Source of the DNA: Oceanobacillus rekensis
GTDB lineage: Bacteria > Bacillota > Bacilli > Bacillales > Amphibacillaceae
NCBI RefSeq assembly: GCF_002153375.1
Contig: NZ_MTBQ01000001.1
Coordinates: 62,001 to 126,000, forward strand
Direction of reading: 5' to 3'
DNA: 64,000 nucleotides
The position numbers and the translations under genes are program-made. This document shows, piece by piece, positions 1 through 7,965 of the stretch (its first letter is position 1; each line of letters opens with the position of its first letter). The notes below the pieces were generated by a model. That model made no database searches and was not told the DNA's origin. It was given only the letters and a program-made list of their open reading frames with translations.

Positions 1-67
1 CAGGACAAACTTCAACACATTCCCCTGCTTTTTCAGCTTTACATGGTGATGTAATAACAAATGCCAA
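1..67 (-). CDS. 7Fe-type ferredoxin, N-terminal part (cut by window edge)
   Basis: Only the first 22 codons are present; the rest lies left of the window. The start is a TTG at 67 preceded on the minus strand by a strong AAGGAGGAGAG ribosome binding site. The peptide reads (M)AFVITSPCKAEKAGECVEVC followed by Pro. The Cys-x7-Cys-x3-Cys-Pro spacing is the signature of the [3Fe-4S]-binding half of 7Fe ferredoxins of the FdxA type, which are small cytoplasmic electron carriers. The downstream [4Fe-4S] motif cannot be seen, so the cluster content is inferred from the family. It is divergent from the M14 peptidase gene at 207. Confidence 0.8.
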   Translation of the reverse strand, partial: MAFVITSPCKAEKAGECVEVCP

Positions 68-206
68 GTTACTCTCCTCCTTCAAATCTATGATGAAAAT
101 ATAATTGTATTTAGCTATTATAACGCTTATCTTCAGAAAATAAAAGATTCATCATCTCTTATATCTATCATATGATGTATAAGAAGTATATGAAAGGAGA
201 TATAGA

Positions 207-1397
207 ATGGAAATTACGGTGAGGTCAGGTGATACGGTTTGGTATTATAGTCAACTTTTTAGTGTACCACCCATTCTTATAGAAACATCGAACCCGGGAA
301 TGGATGTAAATCAATTGCAAATTGGTCAGGTAATCCAAATACCTGGTTATGTAAAAGAAAACTATTTAATAGAAGCTACTGATTCTTTCTGGACCATTGC
401 AAGGGAAAATAATATCCCTTTGGACATTCTGGAATTAACAAATCAGGGTATTGATCCTTCACAGCTGCAGATTGGACAAGCAATTGTGCTGCCAAGAAGA
501 GTAACCGAGATGATTGTCGATGATGTAGCGAATTATACGCATGAAAAAATGACAGCAGATATAAATAAACTCCAATTAATCTATCCCTTCATTATGACTC
601 AAACAACAGGGAATTCGGTAATGGGTAAAGATATAACAGAGCTGCAAATTGGCATAGGACCTAAACAGGTACATTTAAATGGTTCCTTTCATGCCAATGA
701 ATGGATTACGACCCCAGTTATTATGCGATTTATCAATCAATATGTGTTATCAGCCACAAATGGATTGCCCATCAGGGACCTGCCGGCTTTACCACTCTAT
801 AATACAGCCAAATTGTCTGTTGTTCCAATGGTTAATCCGGATGGAGTGAACCTCGTAATTGAAGGTTTATCTGCTGCAGGCGGGTTTCAAGAATCTGTTT
901 TGGCTATTAATCAGGGAAGTGAGGATTTTTCTGGTTGGAAAGCAAATATAAATGGAGTTGATTTGAATAACCAATATCCAGCGTTATGGGAAGTAGAAGC
1001 TGCGAGGAAGCCTACTACTCCACAACCAAGAGATTTCCCCGGTATAGCACCACTGACAGAACCTGAGGCACTTGCAATGGCAGCCCTTGCTTATGAAAGG
1101 AATTTTTTAAGGATGAATGCATTTCATACACAGGGTGAGGTGATTTATTGGGGGTTTGAAGGCCAAGAGCCACCGGAATCTGTGGATATTGTTAATGAAT
1201 ACGAAAGAGTCAGTGGTTATAATCCTATTCAATATGTAGATAGCTATGCAGGATATAAAGATTGGTTTATTCAGGAGTTTAGACAACCGGGCTTCACTGT
1301 AGAATTAGGATTAGGTATTAATCCTCTCCCTATTGGCCAATTTAATGAAATTTATGAGGAAAGTTTAGGAATAATGCTCGCAAATCTTTATTTGTAG
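207..1397 (+). CDS. LysM-containing M14 zinc carboxypeptidase (gamma-D-glutamyl-L-diamino acid endopeptidase-like, YqgT type)
   Basis: Predicted peptidoglycan-stem-peptide hydrolase of 396 residues. Two LysM repeats lie at about residues 2-47 and 52-96, each with the D(x)FW/VW...N...QLQIGQ pattern, followed by an M14 metallopeptidase domain from about 105 to the end. The zinc site is visible as HANE (His162, Glu165) and His307 in FHTQG, with the catalytic Glu366 in FTVELG. There is no signal peptide, as in the Lysinibacillus sphaericus endopeptidase I and B. subtilis YqgT that share this architecture; such enzymes act on the gamma-D-Glu-diaminopimelate bond, often during sporulation. The start ATG follows AAAGGAGAT. 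It is a lone plus-strand gene ending in a bidirectional terminator. The exact substrate is inferred. Confidence 0.88.
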   Translation: MEITVRSGDTVWYYSQLFSVPPILIETSNPGMDVNQLQIGQVIQIPGYVKENYLIEATDSFWTIARENNIPLDILELTNQGIDPSQLQIGQAIVLPRRVTEMIVDDVANYTHEKMTADINKLQLIYPFIMTQTTGNSVMGKDITELQIGIGPKQVHLNGSFHANEWITTPVIMRFINQYVLSATNGLPIRDLPALPLYNTAKLSVVPMVNPDGVNLVIEGLSAAGGFQESVLAINQGSEDFSGWKANINGVDLNNQYPALWEVEAARKPTTPQPRDFPGIAPLTEPEALAMAALAYERNFLRMNAFHTQGEVIYWGFEGQEPPESVDIVNEYERVSGYNPIQYVDSYAGYKDWFIQEFRQPGFTVELGLGINPLPIGQFNEIYEESLGIMLANLYL

Positions 1398-1422
1398 TAT
1401 TTATTATATATATTAAACATAA

Positions 1423-1450
1423 AAAATAACAGGATTTCTCCTGTTATTTT
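1423..1450. terminator. Bidirectional terminator between the M14 peptidase and the small convergent gene
   Basis: Inverted repeat AATAACAGGA / TCCTGTTATT with a TTTC loop, flanked by A-run on the left and T-run on the right. It can serve both the plus-strand peptidase gene and the minus-strand gene whose stop is at 1450. Confidence 0.8.
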
Positions 1451-1659
1451 TATTTACTTCCTTCTTTAAAATAATTTTTTCTAAATCCAGCGATTCGTTC
1501 ACTATTATCGATAATGAAGTAAAATTCTTCTGTTTCGTTTTTAACATCGTATTTTTTTCCTGGAGTTAATTTATTATCGACAATAAATTTTTTTGCATTT
1601 GCATGGACACATTCAATTTGTTTTATTGTTTCCCTATTTTCCCAGTCTAAATGAATCAT
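1450..1659 (-). CDS. Small conserved Bacillaceae protein (DUF6501-like)
   Basis: A 69-residue soluble protein with a good ribosome binding site (AAGGGAGAAT) 6 bases before the ATG. It is rich in charged and aromatic residues, with a central KKYDVKNETEEFYFIIDNS segment that looks like a beta-rich small domain. I recall similar short proteins in Bacillaceae grouped as DUF6501, but that assignment is from memory and no function is known to me. It stands alone, convergent with the M14 peptidase gene and upstream-facing away from msrAB. Confidence 0.6.
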   Translation of the reverse strand: MIHLDWENRETIKQIECVHANAKKFIVDNKLTPGKKYDVKNETEEFYFIIDNSERIAGFRKNYFKEGSK

Positions 1660-1712
1660 TTTCTATTCTCCCTTTACTTAGTTTACATAATAAAGTTATC
1701 GTAAACTAAGTC

Positions 1713-2672
1713 TCAATTAAATAAGTACAAATAGTTTTCATAACCTTTTTCTTCCATTTCTTCTTTTGGAATGAAACGCATTGCAGCAGAATTCATGCAA
1801 TAGCGTAAGCCCCCAGCTTCTACAGGGCCATCCTCAAAGACATGTCCTAAATGGGAGTCAGAACTATTACTTCTAACTTCAGTTCGGACCATCCCATGAG
1901 TTGTATCTGTTTTATCTTCAACCTGGTATGGGTCAATGGGCTTCGTGAAGCTTGGCCAACCACATCCCGCATCAAATTGATCCTTAGAAGAAAACAAGAC
2001 TTCACCGGAAACAATATCCACATAGACTCCTTCTTTCTCATTATTCCAGTATTCATTTTGGAAAGGTCTTTCGGTACCGTTCTCCTGTGTAACATGAAAT
2101 TGAATTGGTGTAAGTTTTTTCTTTAGTTCTGATTTATCAACTTTATCATTCCAAGTATTCTTGATAAAGTCTTCTCTACCTGATCCTTTTTTATATAATC
2201 GATAGTGGAACGATTGTTTCTTATAATAATCCTGATGATTTTCCTCAGCAGTATAGAATGGCTTGGCTGGTATAATTTTCGTTGCAATCGGTTTCGAGAA
2301 CTTTCCACTTGCCTCAAGATCTTGTTTTGATTTTTCTGCGACTTGTTGTTGTTGTTCATTATGATAGAAAATGGCAGTTTGATAAGACTCTCCCCTATCG
2401 TTGAACTGCCCACCAGAATCAGTTGGATCAATTTGCTGCCAAAATGTATTTAATAATTGCTCATATGACATTTTATTCGGATCAAAGGTTATTTGCACTG
2501 CTTCCACATGTCCTGTTGTGTTGGTACAAACCTCTTCATATGTTGGGTTTTCAACATGGCCACCAGTGTAACCAGAGATCACACTTTCGATTCCTGGTCG
2601 TTGGTCAAAAGGCTCTACCATACACCAAAAGCAACCCCCGGCAAATGTTGCTGTTTCCATATTATGCGACAT
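1713..2672 (-). CDS. msrAB: Bifunctional peptide methionine sulfoxide reductase MsrA-MsrB
   Basis: A 319-residue fusion that repairs oxidised methionine. The N-terminal MsrA domain (about 5-160) reduces the S-epimer and carries the catalytic Cys14 in AGGCFWC. The C-terminal MsrB domain (about 178-315) reduces the R-epimer and has GCGWPSF, a [10 protein letters not shown] motif and the catalytic Cys292 in [11 protein letters not shown]. The paired CxxC zinc motifs of some MsrB proteins are absent, so it is the zinc-free form. B. subtilis encodes the two enzymes as separate adjacent genes; the fusion is known in other Firmicutes. The ATG at 2672 follows CTGGAGGAATT. A second ATG at codon 5 is possible. 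Cytoplasmic, monocistronic. Confidence 0.95.
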   Translation of the reverse strand: MSHNMETATFAGGCFWCMVEPFDQRPGIESVISGYTGGHVENPTYEEVCTNTTGHVEAVQITFDPNKMSYEQLLNTFWQQIDPTDSGGQFNDRGESYQTAIFYHNEQQQQVAEKSKQDLEASGKFSKPIATKIIPAKPFYTAEENHQDYYKKQSFHYRLYKKGSGREDFIKNTWNDKVDKSELKKKLTPIQFHVTQENGTERPFQNEYWNNEKEGVYVDIVSGEVLFSSKDQFDAGCGWPSFTKPIDPYQVEDKTDTTHGMVRTEVRSNSSDSHLGHVFEDGPVEAGGLRYCMNSAAMRFIPKEEMEEKGYENYLYLFN

Positions 2673-2832
2673 GAAAATTCCTCCAGTCTAATTTTGTATT
2701 AGTATTAGTGAACCATAGAATGCCATTGCTTTCAATTATTACAAAGCATATAAGTCGTTAGTTCATATTGCTCTACCTCTATTTTTCCCTTTTTATGATT
2801 AAAAATCAAGTAGTGTGACTTAAGGAAGCATA

Positions 2833-3228
2833 TTAAATATATAATTTAGGTTTCGATTCACCTATGGATTTCGTTTTAGTCGGCTGATATTCGGGTATAA
2901 CAGGTTCTGTTTTATTTTTTTCATCTGAGTCTGCAATTTGCTTCGTATCATCTTCACTACTTTCAATTTCTTTAAAAGCTTTCATCATTCGGTACATAGC
3001 TGGTAAGTTTTTGATCATTGGTCCATATTCCTGAATGAATGGTGCACTTGACTGAACCATATTTAGCACTTGCTGCACATTGTCTAATGTTTTAGTAATG
3101 CCACCCACACTGCTACTCCCAATAGATTTTGTGTTAAAATTGGATGGTTTCATTGTAGTTCTTTTATTTCTCATATTTCTTTCCATTGGATTTGGATATT
3201 GTCGTTGGTGCCCTGGTGGAAATATCAT
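2833..3228 (-). CDS. YqfQ/VrrA-like protein
   Basis: About 131 residues. A basic, Pro/Asn/Arg-rich N-terminus starting IFPPGHQRQYPNP is followed by a conserved helical stretch with QEYGPMIKNLPAMYRMMKAF, which is the hallmark of the YqfQ (VrrA) family of Bacillaceae, and an acidic, low-complexity tail. The function of the family is unknown to me. An in-frame ATG exists ten codons upstream (3258), but a strong AAGGGGAGAT sits just before the ATG at 3228 and lies inside that extension, so I place the start at 3228. No membrane segment. Monocistronic. Confidence 0.7.
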   Translation of the reverse strand: MIFPPGHQRQYPNPMERNMRNKRTTMKPSNFNTKSIGSSSVGGITKTLDNVQQVLNMVQSSAPFIQEYGPMIKNLPAMYRMMKAFKEIESSEDDTKQIADSDEKNKTEPVIPEYQPTKTKSIGESKPKLYI

Positions 3229-3269
3229 ATTATCTCCCCTTCTCATAAAAGTAGTCATCTAACATTAGC

Positions 3270-3434
3270 TTACGTCTTGAACCTGAATTGCGTGTAGGCA
3301 AACAGGATATTTAAACAAGATATTTCCCAGGCAACCGCAGAAACCAACAAAATAATTGCTTTCATTTTAATATATCGAGAAAAAGGTCCTTTTATGCGAT
3401 TCATGGATGTACTTAGATATAATATGATTATCAT
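3270..3434 (-). CDS. Candidate 54-residue small membrane protein (uncertain)
   Basis: An unbroken 54-codon frame in the 330-base gap between 3229 and 3558, otherwise empty apart from a terminator. The peptide has a short hydrophobic start (MIIILYLS), a basic hinge (NRIKGPFSRYIKMK) and a hydrophobic segment AIILLVSAVAWEISCLNILF, as expected for a small membrane protein. The ribosome binding site is poor (ACAGG, 6 bases from ATG). Internal ATGs at 3404 and 3365 are alternatives. No family is recognised and it may be chance. Confidence 0.3.
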   Translation of the reverse strand: MIIILYLSTSMNRIKGPFSRYIKMKAIILLVSAVAWEISCLNILFAYTQFRFKT

Positions 3435-3522
3435 AAATTGCCTGTTAATTGATCAAACGTTTGTTTAAATTCATAGAAACTACGCCCAACGCCATTAACA
3501 TCAATATTTAGCCAATAAAAAT

Positions 3523-3554
3523 AAACAACCTGAAAATAATGTTCCAGGTTGTTT
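3523..3554 (-). terminator. Rho-independent terminator of yozE
   Basis: Inverted repeat AAACAACCTG / CAGGTTGTTT around a 12-base loop, followed on the minus strand by TATTTTTATT. It starts a few bases after the yozE stop codon. Confidence 0.8.
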
Positions 3555-3558
3555 AAAA

Positions 3559-3774
3559 TTAGTTTGTGGTTTGATATGTGTTCCAAATCTCATCAAATAC
3601 GTTTAATGCATTTGGAAAAGGGCTATTCCACTCTAAATAGTCACTAATTACATCATATTTTGTTGACTGCTTTGGGAAATTATGATCATTAAATGCCCAG
3701 TCTGCTAGTAAAGATTTTTCATCAGGATTTAACTTTCCCCTGTAGGTCATTAAAAAATGATAAAAGGAACGCAT
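3559..3774 (-). CDS. yozE: YozE family protein (UPF0346)
   Basis: A 71-residue protein beginning MRSFYHFLMTYRGK and containing DHNFPKQSTKYDVISDYLE, the conserved core of the YozE family, which folds as a small SAM-like helical domain. The molecular function is not established. Length matches the B. subtilis protein (about 74 residues). The ATG follows AAAGAGGTGATATC. It lies just downstream of tatC in the same direction, only 24 bases away, so it may be co-transcribed with the Tat genes; it has its own terminator. Confidence 0.88.
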   Translation of the reverse strand: MRSFYHFLMTYRGKLNPDEKSLLADWAFNDHNFPKQSTKYDVISDYLEWNSPFPNALNVFDEIWNTYQTTN

Positions 3775-3798
3775 GATATCACCTCTTTATGATTTGTC

Positions 3799-4551
3799 TT
3801 ATTCCATAAATTCTTCGTGTTTTTTTCGCTTTTTCCGGTAGACAATTTTAGATAATTGAACACTGATTTCAAATAGAATAACTAGCGGTACTGCTACAAT
3901 GATTTGCAGAACAAAATCCGGTGGTGTGATCAGAACACCAATAACAATCAGTATAAAATAGGCGTATTTTCTATTTTTTATCATAAAGTCAGGAGTTAAA
4001 ATTCCCAAACTCGTCAGAAACATTGCGATGATTGGTAATTCAAACAGAGCTGCAAATGGCATCGTTACCCTGAGCAGGAATTTAAAATACTTATCTACGG
4101 TAAACATAATGTTAAACATATCATCATTTAACGAAAGCAAGAAAGGCATAATTAATTTGATAAATACAACATAGCCAAATACTAGCCCTAGAATAAACAG
4201 TAGAAACAATGCTGGTATGTAAGCCAAAGATGATTTTCTTTCATGTGGTGTTAATCCTGGTTTTATAAATGCCCATATCTGATAAGCTAGAATCGGAATT
4301 GTTCCAATAATAGCTACAAGCCCAGCCATGGAAAAATAAATCCATATAATTTCAGTTGGACTAATTGCTGTCAATTCAAGGTCGATATCATTAACAAAAA
4401 ACCAATAAATTTCTTTAACATAGATAAACCCTACAATAAAAAATATTACAAAGAAAACAGCTGTTACAACCAACCTATTTCTTAATTCAGATAGATGACC
4501 AACTAGGTTCATTTCCTTATCACTTTCAATTTGTTGCTGATCTTCAGACAT
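3799..4551 (-). CDS. tatC: Twin-arginine translocase subunit TatC
   Basis: Integral membrane receptor of the Tat pathway, which exports folded proteins with an RR signal peptide. About 250 residues with six hydrophobic segments. The conserved amphipathic N-terminal motif MNLVGHLSELRNRLV is present ahead of the first membrane span, and the periplasmic-side region has the Phe/Pro-rich PGLTPHERK loop. A start nine codons upstream (4578) is possible, but GGGGAGTG lies 7 bases before the ATG at 4551. It sits downstream of two tatA genes, consistent with a single tat operon reading leftward. Confidence 0.93.
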   Translation of the reverse strand: MSEDQQQIESDKEMNLVGHLSELRNRLVVTAVFFVIFFIVGFIYVKEIYWFFVNDIDLELTAISPTEIIWIYFSMAGLVAIIGTIPILAYQIWAFIKPGLTPHERKSSLAYIPALFLLFILGLVFGYVVFIKLIMPFLLSLNDDMFNIMFTVDKYFKFLLRVTMPFAALFELPIIAMFLTSLGILTPDFMIKNRKYAYFILIVIGVLITPPDFVLQIIVAVPLVILFEISVQLSKIVYRKKRKKHEEFME

Positions 4552-4702
4552 TCGATAACACTCCCCTATAAATAGCACAAAAGAAGATGTAAGGAATAAC
4601 CCTACACCTCCATTTTCATTCTAATTATTTTTATATATTTTTTTGAAGAAAGCTAAACATTTTCCTGCCTGATTTTTTTCAGGCTTAGCAAATGCCATGT
4701 TT

Positions 4703-4876
4703 TTATTGTTTATTTTTATCGTCCGCATCACTTGCAATATCGCGTGTAGCATTTTTGAATTCCCGTAAGGAACTTCCAAAGGCTTTACCGATTTCAGGCA
4801 ATTTTGAAGGTCCAAAAACAATCAAAGCAACGATAAGAATAAGTATTAATCCGGGAATTCCAATGTTACTGAACAT
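4703..4876 (-). CDS. tatA: Second TatA/E-type translocase subunit (57 residues)
   Basis: A short frame with a GGAGTGATAAAGT ribosome binding site before ATG 4876. The peptide has the TatA layout: short N-terminus (FSNIGIPG), a single membrane helix ([12 protein letters not shown]), the [13 protein letters not shown] hinge with the conserved Phe-Gly, and an amphipathic helix [11 protein letters not shown], then a short charged tail. It is about 14 residues shorter than the neighbouring TatA at 4896 and clearly paralogous to it, sharing [25 protein letters not shown] and LREFKA/N-TR. It would form the pore component together with TatC. Below the usual length cutoffs of gene finders. Confidence 0.9.
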   Translation of the reverse strand: MFSNIGIPGLILILIVALIVFGPSKLPEIGKAFGSSLREFKNATRDIASDADDKNKQ

Positions 4877-4895
4877 ACTTTATCACTCCGAAAAG

Positions 4896-5111
4896 TTATT
4901 TATCTTCTGTTTTTTTATCACCTTGAACGATTGCTTTAACATCGTTAATTTCGGTTGTAGCATCTTCAGTTAAGCTACGTGTTGAGGCTTTGAACTCTCG
5001 TAACGTTTGCCCTGCTGCTTTACCAATCTCAGGTAGCTTTTTTGGCCCGAAAATAATTAATGCGAGCATTACAATTAAAATTAACCCTGGTACTCCTATA
5101 TTAGCCAACAT
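4896..5111 (-). CDS. tatA: Twin-arginine translocase subunit TatA
   Basis: 71 residues: a short N-terminus, one membrane helix ([12 protein letters not shown]), the [14 protein letters not shown] hinge, an amphipathic helix [10 protein letters not shown] and a Lys/Glu/Asp-rich cytoplasmic tail. This is the pore-forming TatA protein of the Gram-positive minimal TatA-TatC system, in which TatA also does the job of TatB. The ATG follows AGAAGGTGT. It is the first gene of a tatA-tatA-tatC-(yozE) array; 19 bases separate its stop from the start of the second tatA. Confidence 0.93.
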   Translation of the reverse strand: MLANIGVPGLILIVMLALIIFGPKKLPEIGKAAGQTLREFKASTRSLTEDATTEINDVKAIVQGDKKTEDK

Positions 5112-5219
5112 AAATACACCTTCTTCACAGTCTTAAATGAATGATATCATCCTTTTTAATTTAAGATGATACAAATATATAATACCATTAAACAAAATAA
5201 TTTACTATGCTGGAGTTTT

Positions 5220-5711
5220 TTATTTTTTACGGTCATATTGTAAAAAATAATAGTCATAGGGATTCGTTTCATTCTTCTCCCCTTTTACTTTTGAAGTTAA
5301 ATGCCATTCATCCTCAGAAAAATTTGGGAAATACGTATCTCCGCTAAATGATTCTTCAATTGACGTAATGTACATTCTGTCAGCTAGATGCATTACTTGA
5401 TTAAAGATATTCCCGCCCCCGATAATAAAATATTCCTTTTCGGGATTCGTTTTATTCCATTCTATAATGGTTTCGAGATTATCAATTACTTTAACATTTT
5501 CTAGGATTTCCGTTTGGTTGCGTGTCAATACCACATTTTCACGATTTGGTAGTGCGCCGCCCATCGAATTGTATGTTTTTCTTCCCATGATAATCGTATT
5601 TCCTGTTGTCTTCTCTTTGAAAAAACGTAAATCTTTTGGCAAGTGCCAGGGCATGCCATTTTTTAAACCTATTACATAATTCTTATCCATTGCGACCAAT
5701 AATGAAATCAT
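5220..5711 (-). CDS. dfrA: Dihydrofolate reductase
   Basis: 163 residues. Reduces dihydrofolate to tetrahydrofolate with NADPH, recycling the cofactor oxidised by thymidylate synthase. The family motifs are visible: LVAMDKNYVIGLKNGMPWHLPKDL (split here: the VIG-K-MPWHLP active-site loop), GRKTYNSMGG, and IIGGGNIFNQVM for the NADPH site; the conserved acidic residue is Asp27 of the KDLRFFK segment. Start ATG follows GGAGGGAATAAC. It lies 30 bases downstream of thyA in the same direction, the usual thyA-dfrA operon. Confidence 0.96.
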   Translation of the reverse strand: MISLLVAMDKNYVIGLKNGMPWHLPKDLRFFKEKTTGNTIIMGRKTYNSMGGALPNRENVVLTRNQTEILENVKVIDNLETIIEWNKTNPEKEYFIIGGGNIFNQVMHLADRMYITSIEESFSGDTYFPNFSEDEWHLTSKVKGEKNETNPYDYYFLQYDRKK

Positions 5712-5741
5712 GTTATTCCCTCCTGTCGAGTAACTATTTAC

Positions 5742-6698
5742 CTAAACTGCGATTGGTGCTTTAATGCCTGGATGTGGGCGATAATCTAATATCTCAAAGT
5801 CAGTAAGTTCAAAATCAAAGATAGACGCTTTTTCCTTATTAATCTTAAGCTTTGGTAATGATCTTAAATCCCTTTTAAGCTGTGTTTGAACTTGCTCCAT
5901 ATGATTGGAATAAATATGGGCATCACCGAATGTATGAACAAACTCACCCACTTCCAAATTGCATTCATGGGCAATGAGATGGGTCAACAATGCATAGCTC
6001 GCAATGTTGAATGGTACTCCAAGAAAAATATCTGCACTGCGTTGGTATAGCTGACATGATAACTTCCCATCTGCAACATAAAATTGAAATAATGTGTGAC
6101 ATGGTGGAAGCGCCATATTAGGGATATCTTCTGGATTCCAAGCAGAAACAATATGTCTTCGTGAGTTCGGGTTATTCTGGATAGATGCGATTACTTCTTT
6201 TAGCTGGTCAATGGTTTCATTTTGTGAAGTTTTCCATCTGCGCCATTGTTTCCCGTATACCGAACCGAGGTCACCATATTCCTCTGCGAAGTTTTTATCC
6301 TGTAAGATTTTTACCTTAAAAATCTCCATCTGATCCTTATATAGTTCATTAAATTCTACATCCTGCTGACTTCGAATTCCAAAATTAGTCATATCAGGCC
6401 CAGTATAGTTATCACTCTTTATCCATTTTTCAAATGCCCACTCATTCCAAATATTATTATTATTTTCGAGTAGGTAACGGATATTGGTATCCCCCTTAAT
6501 GAACCAAAGAAGTTCACTGGCAACTAAGCGGAATGGTACCTTCTTTGTAGTGAGTAACGGAAACCCTTCAGTCAAATCAAAACGGATTTGATGTCCAAAG
6601 ACAGAATATGTACCCGTATTTGTTCGGTCTTCCTTTTTAAAACCTTTATCCAAAACATGCTGGCATAAATCCAGATATGCTTGTTCACCTTTTAGCAT
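5742..6698 (-). CDS. thyA: Thymidylate synthase (long, Lactobacillus-casei type)
   Basis: 318 residues. Converts dUMP and methylene-tetrahydrofolate to dTMP and dihydrofolate. The catalytic Cys200 is in [14 protein letters not shown], the phosphate-binding arginines are in [14 protein letters not shown], and the [12 protein letters not shown] helix follows. The protein is about 50 residues longer than the 264-residue E. coli type because of an insert around residues 88-140 (after WNEWAF), as in the L. casei enzyme. Start ATG after AAGGAGAGATACC. First gene of the thyA-dfrA pair. Confidence 0.96.
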   Translation of the reverse strand: MLKGEQAYLDLCQHVLDKGFKKEDRTNTGTYSVFGHQIRFDLTEGFPLLTTKKVPFRLVASELLWFIKGDTNIRYLLENNNNIWNEWAFEKWIKSDNYTGPDMTNFGIRSQQDVEFNELYKDQMEIFKVKILQDKNFAEEYGDLGSVYGKQWRRWKTSQNETIDQLKEVIASIQNNPNSRRHIVSAWNPEDIPNMALPPCHTLFQFYVADGKLSCQLYQRSADIFLGVPFNIASYALLTHLIAHECNLEVGEFVHTFGDAHIYSNHMEQVQTQLKRDLRSLPKLKINKEKASIFDFELTDFEILDYRPHPGIKAPIAV

Positions 6699-6817
6699 GG
6701 TATCTCTCCTTACTTATTTATGTACGTTACGTGAATGCATAAAGAATGATTTTAATATTTTATTATAACAGAAATTACATTTGAATCGAATTTATTGTAC
6801 CATCTTCTCGTATAGAG

Positions 6818-7405
6818 TCAATTCCATTCCTTCCTAAATTGTTTTAAAAAATTTTCCATAAATTGATGGCGTTCAAAAGCAATATTTTTCGCCGTCTCGG
6901 TATGCATCAAGTCTTTCAATCTTAGTAACTTATCATGGAAATGCTGGATGGATGTGGATTTGTTGTCAGGATGATATATCATTTGCTGATCGGCTCCTCC
7001 GTATGCAAATGTCCTGGCAATCCCAATGGCCCCGATCGCATCCAATCTATCAGAATCCTGCACTATTTTTCCTTCCAATGTTTCTGGAATTCTACCTTTA
7101 CTAAAAGAAACGCTGTGTATAATCATATCAATCGTATTTATTTGGCTATTTGTTATAAAAATTGATTCTAGAAAATGATGCATCTCTTCTATGGATTTAT
7201 CTGGCTCACTGAAAAGTTTTTTGTCTCCAACATCATGTAGCCATGCAGCCACTTCACAAATAAATGGATCAGCATTTTCTTTAAGGGCAATCTGTTTTGC
7301 CATATTTGCTACTCGCTCCATATGAAAAAAATCATGACCTGTAACATCAGTATGGAATAATTGAAATATAAAATCCCTGATTTTAGCTAGTTGTTTATCC
7401 TTCAT
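6818..7405 (-). CDS. ypgQ: HD-domain phosphohydrolase, YpgQ-like
   Basis: 195 residues, a single HD-type metal-dependent hydrolase domain. The metal ligands are visible: His in GHDFFHMERV, the HD pair in AAWLHDVGDKK, and the later Asp in VQDSDRLDAIGAIGI. The B. subtilis homologue YpgQ has been reported to act on deoxynucleoside triphosphates; that substrate is carried over from the family. Placement next to thyA-dfrA agrees with a nucleotide-metabolism role but the gene is 119 bases upstream and may be transcribed on its own. ATG follows AAAGGGAGAAATG. Confidence 0.88.
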   Translation of the reverse strand: MKDKQLAKIRDFIFQLFHTDVTGHDFFHMERVANMAKQIALKENADPFICEVAAWLHDVGDKKLFSEPDKSIEEMHHFLESIFITNSQINTIDMIIHSVSFSKGRIPETLEGKIVQDSDRLDAIGAIGIARTFAYGGADQQMIYHPDNKSTSIQHFHDKLLRLKDLMHTETAKNIAFERHQFMENFLKQFRKEWN

Positions 7406-7496
7406 TGTAACATTTCTCCCTTTATGTTTCTCTAAATAGTATAACCACAGAGTAAATTAAAACAATAGTATATTCTGATTATATGGGTTCATTTTC

Positions 7497-7525
7497 TTGA
7501 CCGTACATTATGAATAATATAATAT
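7497..7525 (+). promoter_or_regulatory. Candidate sigma-A promoter upstream of a small hairpin transcript
   Basis: TTGACC at 7497-7502 and TAATAT at 7520-7525 with a 17-base spacer; an overlapping TATAAT at 7518 has a 15-base spacer. It points to a terminator hairpin ending near 7629 and not directly to cspD. Confidence 0.45.
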
Positions 7526-7530
7526 TAATA

Positions 7531-7630
7531 GTAAGCAAAGAGGATGTACGGAATCATTTATGTCAGGGCAGCTTCTATAGAAGTGGATGCAATAGTGATC
7601 CTACTCTTCTATAGAAGCTGCCTTTTTTTA
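7531..7630 (+). ncRNA. Candidate small RNA (or attenuated leader) upstream of cspD
   Basis: About 100 bases lie between a promoter-like sequence and a near-perfect 17-bp stem (GGCAGCTTCTATAGAAG, 7567-7583, pairing with 7606-7622) followed by TTTTTTTA. No annotated gene lies between the promoter and the terminator, so the unit would be a free-standing short transcript or a leader that stops before cspD. The only in-frame ATG (7544) has its AGAGG directly abutting it and is unlikely to be translated. No known RNA family is recognised. Confidence 0.4.
7567..7629 (+). terminator. Strong Rho-independent terminator upstream of cspD
   Basis: 17-bp perfect stem with a 22-base loop and a run of seven T on the plus strand. 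On the minus strand the stem is followed by TGACATAAATG, so it is directional toward cspD. Confidence 0.85.
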
Positions 7631-7696
7631 ATGTTCTGTGCTGATTTTTTGTATTAACACGCGTTTTACGTGGAATTATTAGGAGGAAATGTAAAC

Positions 7697-7897
7697 ATGG
7701 AAAACGGAGTAGTAAAATGGTTTAACGCAGAAAAAGGTTATGGATTTATCCAAATGGACGAAGGTAATGATGTATTTGTACATTATTCTGCAATCCAGGA
7801 GGAAGGTTTTAAATCATTGGAAGAAGGACAAGAAGTTTCTTTCGAAGTTGTTGATGGCGAACGTGGACCACAGGCTGCAAATGTTGTAAAAAGATAA
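7697..7897 (+). CDS. cspD: Cold shock protein, CspD/CspB type
   Basis: A 66-residue single cold-shock (OB-fold) domain that binds single-stranded RNA and DNA as a chaperone. RNP1 is KGYGFIQ and RNP2 is VFVHYSAI; the start [14 protein letters not shown] is typical. Although the frame is open from 7670, AGGAGG 10 bases upstream of 7697 and the conserved N-terminus fix the start at 7697. B. subtilis cspD lies in the equivalent neighbourhood. The 67-base region upstream, after the terminator hairpin, should hold its promoter and leader; I cannot pick the promoter with confidence. Confidence 0.95.
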   Translation: MENGVVKWFNAEKGYGFIQMDEGNDVFVHYSAIQEEGFKSLEEGQEVSFEVVDGERGPQAANVVKR

Positions 7898-7932
7898 GTA
7901 TCTCAATATATAAGTATAGCAGAAATTCTTTA

Positions 7933-7965
7933 GGGAAGGGACAGGTTATTTACCTGCCTCTTCCC
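7933..7965. terminator. Hairpin between convergent cspD and bpsB
   Basis: GGGAAGGGACAGGT / ACCTGCCTCTTCCC with a five-base loop. It follows cspD by 36 bases and the stop codon of bpsB lies in the loop. The T-tract is weak on both strands, so efficiency is uncertain. Confidence 0.5.

Noticed and set aside
4621..4973. Frames of 66 and 93 codons over the second tatA
   Set aside because: They are other-frame shadows of the real 57-residue TatA, whose motifs are unambiguous.
7544..7657. 37-codon frame starting inside the candidate small RNA upstream of cspD
   Set aside because: The AGAGG directly abuts the ATG, which is too close for initiation, and the frame runs through a strong terminator hairpin.
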